Positions 11,428 through 21,536 of a DNA stretch of 64,000 bases are shown here, piece after piece. The DNA is from Opisthocomus hoazin. Lineage: Eukaryota; Chordata; Aves; Opisthocomiformes; Opisthocomidae. Numbering within the stretch: the first letter of the stretch is position 1; each line of letters opens with the position of its first letter. The position numbers and the translations under genes were made by a program. The stretch spans positions 130,584,465-130,648,464 of the forward strand of contig NC_134414.1 of assembly GCF_030867145.1 (NCBI RefSeq), given 5' to 3'. Below the pieces are notes generated by a model. That model searched no databases. It saw only the letters and a list, made by a program, of their open reading frames with translations, and was not told the DNA's origin.

Positions 11428-14400
11428 TTAAAATGGCGACACTCTCTGCTGAATCGCCTTCCCTTTTAGGATACGTCTTATCTGGAGAAAAGAAAAAGAC
11501 AAAACATTAGGATTCATCATCCTAAAGTGAGTCATAATCTGAAAAAAAAACCTAGACCCAGTTCCGCGTTCCTTATCTAAGCCTAGGTTCCAAGTTCAGT
11601 TACACCAGAAAGGATCCCATTTTACACCATCTGAACCAACGAAAGGCAACAGAATTACTCGGTTGCTTCAGCTGCTGGCTTCCTAGGTCAAGAGTCAATT
11701 TTTTCATCATGTATTCGTATAGCTCCTAGGAAAAGGGGATTTTCTTCATCTGTCATTCAGGTCTAAGAACTGCCATTACTAATTATGACAAGAGCAACAA
11801 AAGCATGATCTCAGGCCTACTGAGATGAACAAGAAAAGCGATATCACCTCCAGTGTGCTGCAAGGTTACAAAGAAAAAAACTAGCTTGACAGAAAAAAGC
11901 TTTTGAGACAGAAAAAATGAAAGCTACAAGTAAAACCTACACTTTCAGGTCTTTGTATATTCTGCCTGATCCGGGAATAAAAAGGTATTTGCTAAACCTT
12001 TTCCTTACAAGCCGCAACTCAAAACCCAAAAGAAACTTCTGGAGAAGAATAAGGCTTTCGTGTAGATGGGGGCAGATGGGAGCAGAGGAGAGGGTTCTTT
12101 GGTTTCTTACCTGTTCTCCTACAAGGCCATCAGGAACCAGGTGAACTGGCTGCTCATTCTCCAAGTTTCTGGCACTTGGATCAGCTCCCTTTCGCATTAG
12201 CAGACGCACAGCATCCAGCTGACTCACCCGATACTGCAGGCTGGCAGCCACGTGGAGTGCTGTGTTGCCATTGTAAGCCTGGAGAAGACAAAGTAACTCC
12301 ATGAAGGAAAGGCAGGGACATGAGCCTTGGGACACTCACAGTGCCACACGTGCATATCCAGGATTACATCTGCATTCCAGAAAAATCACCATACCTTTGC
12401 ATTAACAAAAGAGAGACAGTTGGGCAGCTCCAGAAAGAGACGAATGAGCTCCAGGTTCGCTTCTTCTGCTGCCAAATGTAAAGCTGAGCGACCACTTTTG
12501 CGATCCTACCAAAAAAGAAACTGTTAGTCTTCCCTGAAGGTGCTTCACCTATCCAGGGTGAACATGTAGATAAATAAAACAGAAAGCAGAGTAACTGCAG
12601 AGCGCTGAACGAACTTACTTGCATTACAATTCACTGAAAGTCAATTTTAATACGAATATCTAAAACAATGGACCAGATCTCATTTGGCAGTAAGCTTACA
12701 TAGCCAAAAATGTCAAATGTTATACCAAATCATGATCCCACCACAGACCTGAACAGGGAAGCAATTTTTAATTAAAATTTGCAGTTCAGGAAGGTATCAT
12801 CAGCGCCCTATTACTACAGATACCTCAGAGTGCTCTAAGCGTATTCTTACTTTTAAGACACAACCAGCTGCAGACAGCATAGCATCATTCTTAAGTCAGA
12901 AACTGGACTGTCACCTCCCTCCTTCCCCACAGTTTATTTGCATTGATAATACCTTGTTCTGAATAAATGCAACATTCTCATTCCACTTGGGTAAATTAAG
13001 CTGTAGGGCAGCTTTCAAATTGGCCTACTTCCTTTGTAATAAAGCATGGGAGAAAGGGACATGTTCTGCTTCCACATTCTCTCTGGATCTGGCACTTCAG
13101 ACAAAGCCGCTGCACTTACTTTTGCTTCAACAGAGGCTCCCATTTGTATCAGAGTCTTGATGGTTTCTACCAGGCTCTTGTTTCTCAGCAGAAGCTCCTG
13201 GACCTCAGGGGAGTGAGGTGGCTGGCTGTTTTGCAGTTTGTGCAGCACAGCATTATGGGCCAGAACAGCACAGTGCAATGCTGTCAAACCTTAACATTAA
13301 AAACAATTAATGAACTACATTAATGAACAAGTGCAATACAGAGGTATTGACTGGCTGCTTGGCTTAAAAGATGGATAAAGGAGCTTCCCTCCCTTGTCAA
13401 GCCCAGGGATAGTTCCAGATTTGTAAGTGACAGCAATTGCTCTTTAATGTCTCGGGATTTAAGCTGTCTGCCACCAGAGGAGTTAAGTAGCAACCTACCA
13501 CAAGCTCTCAGCCAGCAGATAATAAAAGAATCAATTTCTGAAATACTTTTTTACAAAGTGTACTTTAGAAAGAGCTACTATGTGGAACGTGGTTCAATGA
13601 AAACAGCTCTCTGGTGTTGGAGATTCTGGCTTCTGTATCCACCAGTGTATCACTGGCACTCACGCACTTTTAACAGCAGCCTGTTACCACCTACACTCTC
13701 CATGCCAAAACACGGCAATCTACGTAAGAGGGAAGAGGTCCTGATAGGCATAGACTAACCATGTTTTTATCTGACACATATGCCAACTGTAACGTAATTT
13801 CAATTACAATTGTAAATTTCAAGCTGGCAGAGACGTACTCCATTTTATTGCTTCTCGACCCAGGATAACATTCACATCAGCAGCTATAAAACACTAACAT
13901 CCAGTAACTCTGTAAATTATAAACTCTTAACTACTCACCATCATAGTTAGTTGCCTCAAGGTCCACATACTGATTGCTTCCCATGGCTCCCTTTTGGATT
14001 GCCTACAAGAGTGGGAACAGGTATGCATTTAGGTCGTATCCAAACCACATAACTGCTTTCTCAAGCTTGTGTGTACAGTCTTACTGCAACAAAGTTGTCA
14101 CAAATAACGGCATTAAGAGACTTATTTTTTGCCTTCATAGACTAGTGGATTCCACCAAATTATTCCAAAATGTCGGTGAGAACCTTAATATGAAATTCAG
14201 TCTCACTTTAGGGCATTACTGCAGAGCCCAGAGACATACTCGCAAGGCTACACGCAGAGAAAAAGATAAAGGGAGGAGTGGTGTCTCCAGAGTTTTCCAA
14301 GACATCTAATACAAAGTATAAGCATCAACAGTCAGTGCAGAGCTATGCCTGCCTGGTTCTTACCTGAAGGACCTGGGCATGTCCCTTCTCAGCACAAACA

Positions 14401-17400
14401 TGCAAGGGCGTTCTACCCCAGCAGTCCGTGGTGTTGACTTGAGCCCCCAAACTCACCAAGTCCTGCACAATGAGATGCTGATTGGCAGCCACAGCAACCT
14501 GGAAAGCACTCTGCAAACACCGAGAAGAAAATTTTAACTATCAGTCATCTGATCTCTAACAGGAAAGAGCAACTAAACCAATAAAAAGCCTAGCTACCTG
14601 GTATTATTTAAGCAGTGATTATGAATACCAGGAAGCCAGGACAAATGAAGCAGAGGACATAGTTTTACCAGCTCAAGGTTATCCCAAGAAGTATTAATAG
14701 CCCAAGGTTAATATTAGTATGCAGGCTAAATCTTGGGGTTAATATTAAACAAGCATTTCACCACATCTTCCTCAAGGTCCAGGCATGCAGAAGCACTCAG
14801 GTGCACAAAGCAGGTGCAAAGCTTGAGAACCTTACCTGGCCATTGTGTTCTTTAATATCCAGCATGTGCAGGGCAGCCATCTTCCTGGCAAGAACATAGG
14901 AGAGAGCTCGTCGGCCCTGGGCAACCGCAATGTGAAGGAAGCTGCGGGAAAGAGGGGAAACACAGAGTTACACCACCGTACAAAGCAGGGCTGAAGTCAT
15001 CACAGAGATCCAAACATATGGGAGTGGTTTACGCTGCCAGCTTCAGACCTCCTCTGGGTGAGGAAGACAGGAACACAGATACCTTCTTCCCAGGGCAATT
15101 TAAAGCATCTGAATTAGAATCTTTTTCTCTCCATTTACTAGCTAAAAGTCTAACGGTATGTACCTGAAATTAGACAATACAAACACCTTATCTACTCAGT
15201 GTGCTGCAACTCTGTGCATCACAGACCATCAGCAAGACCACACACTTCACTTGATTGGCAAAAGTACCACAGTCATGCCACAAGCACTGCTAACGAACTG
15301 CTTCCATTACAGCCCCATGGTGCACCAAAACCCAGACAGAAACATTCCCCAAAGTTCCACATCAGAAACATCAAGATAAACAGCACTCACGTGTCTCCAT
15401 CAGAGTCTTTTGCAAGGAACTGCTCTTGAGAGATGTTAGCCAGTTTGTTTTCCTCCTGCTCCACTTGCCATTGAAAAAACGACTTGCCCAGCTGCGTCGT
15501 GTTTCTGCAGATGCTTTGGTCAGGTAGAGAGACATTCAAAGTAGCCAAAGAGACACTGCGCTCCAGACTACCAGAGACATTACTGGAAAGCAAGCCGAAG
15601 TTGGAAGCGTGGGGGCCGACATCAGCCTGCGGGTGGGCGCTGGTCAGCGGCTGGAGGGGAGCAGAGATGCCCTCTGAGCCTTCAGTGTCGTTCAAGAGGG
15701 AGGAGAAGCTCTGTGACGGGCAGTATGGCAGCTCATGGCTCTCGAAGGTGTTCTGCTGGTAGCCAGGAGACTGGTCATTGGCAGCGAACGGCCTGTACTC
15801 CAAGGAGGGGTCCGAGGGATAGCTCTGCGACAGATCCTGGTTCTGGGGCAGGGGGAACTGGTAATGCTGTGGTGGATCAAGCATATGCTGGGAGCTGTGA
15901 TCTTGGAAGGCTTGGTACTTCTGGGACGGGGAGAAAGCTTGTGCTCCTGGGCTGTTCTGGTACTGCTCACCAGGCGAGCCGTGACTGGAGACAGTGTGTA
16001 ACCAGCTAACCTGCACCGTGCTCAGAGAAACAGGGCTCGACTCGTTCTTGATGTTTATAATGTTCTGAAGCAGATCAGAATTGCTGTCGTGCTTTGGGTC
16101 GTTTTTATGCATCTCCTCCATGTTATCCATAGAAGTTGGTGTCTGGGGTGGTGTCTGTTAGGACAAAAAAAAGAAAAATCAAAACAAGCCCCAGAAAGTT
16201 AAGAGGTATTATTGCATTTAGCAGTTGCTGACTACACAAAGCAAACTCAAAAATAAAGGCGCAGAAAAAATTACTTACCAGGAGGTGTGGGTGAACATTA
16301 GCTTGGCGTTTGAAAGAAGGTCCATCAGAAAGGAGCTCGGGAGCCTTTCTTTTGCCACTGTGACCTAGTATGCTTTTCAGCTCTGCTGAAAAGAAAATTA
16401 TTTTAGAATCCATTTGGAGGTTACTCTTACAAGCAACTTTTAAAATCTTCTTGCAGGGTATTTATAGAAAGGGGGTTTTACCTGTGTACTGCTCGTAGTT
16501 CACCAATCCTCCTTGTGCCTTTTGAGAAAAATCCAATTATACTGTTAGTGTAATGTTATTTCAGGGGAAAAAACAACAGAACCGAGAAGAAAGAAGCAGA
16601 GACTTGCTTCTATAAACACAGCATATACCTTTGCATAATTCTAGTACATGATTGCCTAACCCTAATTTAATTGCTTTTAATTAAGGTTAGAAAACGGAAA
16701 GACATCTACGGAACTTTAATGAAAACCACTATTTTTCTTATGGCTTTTTAAGCTATTTGTTACAATACCACAAAACTGAAGAAAATACAGAGAAAGACAC
16801 TGTTCCTTACTGAGGTCTCCAGATTTTTTTTTTAAACAAACTAGCCAATATTTTACTTCTTTAATGTCATGAACTTTTCTATGCCAAAATTTTCCTGCGA
16901 CAACACTTCTCTAGGAAGCTCGCAAACACACCCTCAGAAAGATTGTTCTGAAAAAAAAAAAAATCTCCTTTAATCTTCCCAGAATTTCTTATCTTTTTTC
17001 CCACTGTGTTTTCAGACTGGACGAGTCTGCCTTTGTATTGTGTGCTCCACACAGAGGAGCGCAACAGCATGACAAACAATTCTCTTCCGAGAAGATTCCC
17101 CAACTCTTACAATGAATGACCTCACTCGAGTTAACAGGGAGTTTCTGTGGTTTCATAACACAAACATATTCTCTATCCAAACTCCCTTTAGAAAAAAAAG
17201 CTTAGCAAGAACATTTTTGAGTCCCTCCTCCTCCCGCCGTAAGTCTTCTCACTAATTTGTTCCCAGCTCTGTTCTTCCATTACGTATCGAAAAACAAAAA
17301 AACACTGGCTCCATCCACATCAGATAAAGCAACTCTCTAGCATTGTCACATGCCCCCCCCTTTTTTTTTAAACCAACTTCAGTAAGCATTAAAAGCAATT

Positions 17401-18182
17401 ATGTCAGTGCTGAAAAACGCGGGTTACCTTGCCTTCCTCCGTGGCGGGGCCCGAGGACATCTGTTTGCTGCTCCTGAAGTGCAGCAGGAGCTCCTTCACC
17501 GAGTTCTTCACACGGACCCCCTGGAACGGTCCTCTGTGCTGCTTGCCCCCCGCCATGTGCTGCTCAACTGCTGGGACACAAAAACAAAACCCGAGCTCAA
17601 GCCACTGACTGCGTTTTCACTTTAAAACTAAAGAAAAATAAATAAAGGAAAGAGGGAACGCGTGCGGGAAACAGCCTGAGCCCCGCGCTTCGCAGAGCGG
17701 GGCCGAGGCGTCGCCTCGCCTTCCCCCCGCTGCCTCCCCGCCCCGGGACGCGCCCGGCTGTTCCCGCAGCGCTGGGAAGGTCCCGGCCCCGCGCAGGCCC
17801 CGCTCCCGCCCGACGCGGAGCTCCCGCTCGCCACCGCTTCGGGGCTTTTCAAGCCCGGCGGGTCCGGGCCGGGAACTACGGCTTCGCGCCCTCCCCCGCC
17901 GCCGCCGCCCCGGGCGCAGGGGGCCGGGACCGCCGCCCGGCACGCCGTACCTTGCAGCGCGGGGCGGGCGCCGCCCCGGGGGTCCCTCCGGCCGCCGCCG
18001 CGGCTGCTCACCGAGAGGTCCGAGTCGGAGCCCGGCGAGCCCGGGGCGGAGTGCGCCGGCGAGCAGCTGCCCTCGCTGGAGTGGGGCGAGGCCCCGTAGA
18101 AGTAGGCGAGGTTGATGGGGCTGCTGAGGGCGCCGCCTTCGCCGCCATCGGGCGCCGGGTCCCGGCTGCTCTCCACGATCAT
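11428..18182 (-). CDS. NFKBIZ: NF-kappa-B inhibitor zeta (I-kappa-B zeta), 12 coding exons
   Basis: Nuclear atypical I-kappa-B protein. It binds NF-kappa-B p50/p52 on chromatin and co-activates secondary-response genes. Coding exons in transcript order are 18182-17951, 17570-17428, 16518-16482, 16385-16279, 16154-15391, 14941-14836, 14510-14364, 14002-13939, 13289-13120, 12505-12395, 12278-12111 and 11481-11428. All junctions are GT-AG and the phases agree. The total of 2,103 nt predicts 700 aa (human 718). Residues 1-77 include the conserved NLAYFYGASP block. Exon 2 carries FQGVRVKNSVKELLLHFR (about 93-110), which resembles the OCA-B/Bob1 POU-binding motif. Exon 4 holds basic clusters KRK...FKR, a likely nuclear signal. 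The 764-nt exon 5 is the Ser/Gln/Pro-rich transactivation region. Ankyrin repeats span about 425-685, with motifs such as DGDTFLHIA, GRTPLHVCA and GNTALHVAA. The start is fixed by MIVE, which matches the family start and follows a TATA promoter. The introns contain no other feature I recognise. Confidence 0.97.
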
Positions 18183-18500
18183 GGCGGTGCCGCGGGGCGG
18201 CGGGCGGCGGCGGGGGACGGCGGGTGGCGGAGCGGGTGCGGGCGCGGACACGGCCAGGGCTGGGCGGGCGGCGGCGGCGAGTGAGAAGCGGCGGCGCTGG
18301 CGGCGGCGCTTATAGCGGCTCCGCCCCCCGCGCGGGAGGGGGCGGGGCCGCGCTTCCCGTAAGGGCGGAGGGAGGCGGCCGCGCCCGGGGCGGGGCAGGG
18401 CGGGGCGAGAGGTCGGGGAAAGAGGGCGGGGCGAGCACCGAGCCCCGCCCCGGGGCCCCGCCCTCCTCGGGTAGCCCCGGGGAGGGGACGGGGATGGTGG
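17620..18500. promoter_or_regulatory. NFKBIZ: CpG island over NFKBIZ exon 1 and promoter
   Basis: The sequence changes sharply from AT-rich intron to very GC- and CpG-rich DNA across exon 1, the 5' UTR and the upstream flank. GC boxes (gggcggggcc, ccgccccc, ggggcggggc) are dense between 18,320 and 18,470. This is the only CpG island near the gene and marks its main promoter. The long open frames on both strands here are composition artefacts apart from the first coding exon. Confidence 0.85.
18309..18314 (-). promoter_or_regulatory. NFKBIZ: TATA box of NFKBIZ
   Basis: The minus strand reads GCTATAAGCGCC, a TATAAG core about 127 nt upstream of the ATG. GC boxes lie directly upstream on the same strand. 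Transcription would start near 18,280 and give a 5' UTR of about 100 nt without an upstream ATG. A TATA box within a CpG island fits a strongly inducible gene. I saw no perfect kappa-B site in the 300 bp around it. Confidence 0.65.
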
Positions 18501-18576
18501 GGTGGGGGTGAAGGGGGTGACGGGGCGGGGTGGGATGGGATGGGATGGGGTGATGGGGGAGATGGGGATGGGATGG

Positions 18577-18647
18577 GATGGGATGGGATGGGATGGGATG
18601 GGATGGGATGGGATGGGATGGGATGGGATGGGATGGGATGGGATGGG
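18577..18647. repeat. Perfect (ATGGG)n pentanucleotide array
   Basis: About 14 uninterrupted copies of the unit ATGGG lie inside a longer G-rich tract (about 18,480-18,715) made of degenerate versions. The array begins only about 270 bp upstream of the NFKBIZ TATA box. The plus strand meets the G3-N2-G3 pattern for G-quadruplexes many times over. Copy number is probably polymorphic. It causes the repetitive His/Pro/Ile/Ser and Gly/Trp/Asp/Met open frames seen here, which are not genes. Confidence 0.95.
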
Positions 18648-18715
18648 GGTGATGGGGATGGGAGAGATGGGGTCAGGGCAGGACGGGATGGGGATGGTGA
18701 GGGCGATGGGGATGG

Positions 18716-21396
18716 ATGCCACCTCGCACCCCGTCCTCCGAGATTGCCCCTGCAGCCCTCCGGCAGCTTCCGTGAGCCCCCGGTCCCAAGGTGGGCAACC
18801 CCAACTTCCCCCCTCCTGCGCAGCTGCAGGGGTGGAACCCACAAGCGTCGCCCCCGGCCCCCCGCCGCAGCTGGTGCAGGCTCGCATCCCCCCCCAGGCA
18901 CCAAGCCCTCACCCTGAGCGCGACAGGGCAGGAGCGTTGGCCCCGTTCCTGCCAGGCCTCAGCTCCGGGGAGACCCAAGTGCCACGGGGCAGGAGCGTTG
19001 GCTTTGGGAGGACGGGGGGGTTTTTCGGTGGTGTGCATCAAGCGGGGCAGCATCCAGAGAGAAGGGGAACGTGAGCGGTTACTCAGGACAGGGATGAGTC
19101 ACCGCGCTTCCTTCCCCTGTGCCAGGGCGCGGAGCGAGCGGGGGGCAGGCGCAGGAGTTACGGGGTTTTCAGGCTGCACCGTGTTTGCGGTGGCAGAGCC
19201 TCTCGGTCGAGGTCGGCAGGGAGAAGCGGGTGAGCAACACGACACCGAAACGAAAAGTGGGCAAAACCGTGTGCCTGCGATTACTGTTAACGCCGCCGCC
19301 GAGCTACTACCGATATTCACAGGAGAGACTTCTCAGATTTCTGCTTTTCGAACGAGTGTTTCTGCTTTCCTCCTTTCCACTGAGGTCACCGTCTTCTAAA
19401 AGACGAGCATGCATGTTTGTCCAAGAGGCTGCGATTAGGACGTTTTTAGCACTGTGGCTGCCCCAAAAAATACGTATATGGTATTTCTAAAGTATATTTT
19501 GCAAATTGGAGGTCTATAATTTAGATTATTATACATGTTTTAATTATGTTAAAAAACACAGGACAGGTGCAACGTGAAATGATATTAATCAGCCCATGAG
19601 GAGACAGGAGGGAATTATTTTATATTATTCAAATATATCTTCCGCTGTCAGCTGAAGGAAGGGTTTCACTGGGTATTAGCTAGGCAGTTTTCTTCTCCAA
19701 AGACTGTTGGTTTACACCATAGGTTCAATTTATGCAGTTGCATTAAAATCTGCACGTGTAACCCATAAAATGAAATCAGATGCCAAGTAGTGGCAGAAAT
19801 AGCAGAGTCTAATAAAAGGAGAAACTCTCTTGCTCCCTAATCAGCAGCTATCTCCCAAGCGCACCTTCTCCCTCGTCTAACGAACTTCTTTATGCGAGTG
19901 AGGATTCCTGAAATCAGGCCGTATGGTCTAAACATGCAAGGAGTATTTCCTCGTCGAAAAGCGCTTGCTGCTCAGAGGTCCTTCAGCCGCCGAATGCTCT
20001 CTGCATGCTCGGTGGCTGACGGGAGGACCCGCAACCCAGCTTTCCACAAGCGGATCCGACTGATCAACCTTTGCATTCGCATCCCTGCCAGCTGGCCCGG
20101 AAAGCCAGCTGCTTTCAGCTAGCCGGGAGGGTCTGCAACTACTGCAGCAAATGGATCATGTCTTTTAACGAGCAAATGGTAATGTGAATCTGAGAAGTCC
20201 ACAATCCAGAAAATTAGATTTGGCATCGCAGTTGCCTGCAATTCCCTTAACAATGTCGAGATTAAAAGTGGATTTCTCTCATAGTAGTCCTACCGAGTCA
20301 TGGAAAGTCCATAAACCACATGCGGGCAGGGACACACAGCACCTTTATCCTTGCTATTCAGTAATGATTTTGGAAATAATATAATTGAAGATTAGTCTCC
20401 ACGTATGAATGAAAACTATTCTATAAAACAATTTAACGAGGTTTTTGTCTTAAAGAGGGCGTGGAATTTCTCTTTCTCTTCTGTTCCAAAGTTTCTACTC
20501 TCCTGAAGGCTGAAATGCTGACTTGCTCTCCTCTTACCAAGCAAAATCCATTTCAGGCAACACTCTGATACCTCAACTCATACTCGTTTCATCAGCAACA
20601 CCTTATTTATCTGGTCTTCTGGCATAAATCTGCTCCCAGCCAAAGCAGATTAAGACAAGTCTAATTCGACCGAGTGCTGTAACAAAAGGCTCTTTCAAAA
20701 ATACACACACCCATCGGTTGCACAAGATGAGCTGGCTCCCAGCAGCCTTGTGCTCTCGAAGTGCTGCCATGCCAGTTACCAGTAAATTATTGCTACATCT
20801 ACAAATCTTAATTATTAATGCTGCAGACCTTGAGCATTTGCTTTTTGGCCCAAACACTACGTAACACCTGTGGTGACCAAAACCCTGCGAGGCATCTTCA
20901 GCCTAAGAAAGTTCCTCCCGGACAGGGTGGCGACCAAAAGCGCTCGTCACCTCTTCTCCTGACGGGAAACCCGTCGCAGTCCGTACAGAGAGAGCAACAA
21001 GCTGGGGAAGAGGGGGTCAGCGGGGAAGGCACCGTGCAGGGCTGCCGTGTCTGGGAGGTTCGGGCTGCTCTGACCAGGCTGTGCTGCAGCACGACCCCTT
21101 GACCTCTGGAGTGGGAGAAGGTGTTGAGGCGGGCACGGGGGAGGATGCCCTGGCTGCCCCAGAGCTGCCCTCCTGGGTTTCAACCACACCACCTCCACTG
21201 ACTGGGATGTATCAATCATGCCAACTAGCGGCCAGTATCAGCAGCATTTGTCCTGAAACCTTTCTTACATACATCTGAAAACAGTGAGATGTGCTTGTCT
21301 TGGTATCTCAGACCACCGGAAAAATAAAAAACAAAATGCATCTGCTTCCCAAAACTCTGCTCCTTTCCTCTCTTCAGAACACAGCCTGGGCAAGTA
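18716..21396. other. Intergenic DNA upstream of NFKBIZ
   Basis: GC content declines from the CpG island (to about 19,200) into ordinary mixed sequence. I recognise no exon, RNA gene or transposon. Candidate frames overlap on both strands without conserved features. Confidence 0.6.
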
Positions 21397-21536
21397 TCAC
21401 AGAATCGCAGAATGGTCAGGGTTGGAAGGGACCTCTGTGGGTCATCTAGTCCAGCCCCCCTGCTGAAGCAGGGTCACCCAGCGCAGGCTGCACAGGACCT
21501 TGTCCAGGCGGGTCTTGAATACCTCCAGAGAAGGAG
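21397..21536 (-). mobile_element. CR1 LINE, short 3'-end fragment
   Basis: About 140 bp begins tcacagaatcgcagaatgg and continues through ggaagggacctctgtgggtcatctagtcc, the reverse complement of the CR1 3' end. It stops at the ctccagagaaggag part of the C-terminal coding region. This is a strongly 5'-truncated insertion, similar to the 3' ends of the other CR1 copies in the window. Confidence 0.9.

Noticed and set aside
15484-16009. Plus-strand frames opposite NFKBIZ exon 5
   Set aside because: They are antisense shadows of a verified coding exon, with no independent evidence.
17628-18887. 419-codon minus-strand open frame across the NFKBIZ first exon and pentamer array
   Set aside because: Only 18,182-17,951 is coding, as shown by the conserved start and splice donor. 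The rest is GC-rich flank, the ATGGG array and intron read-through.
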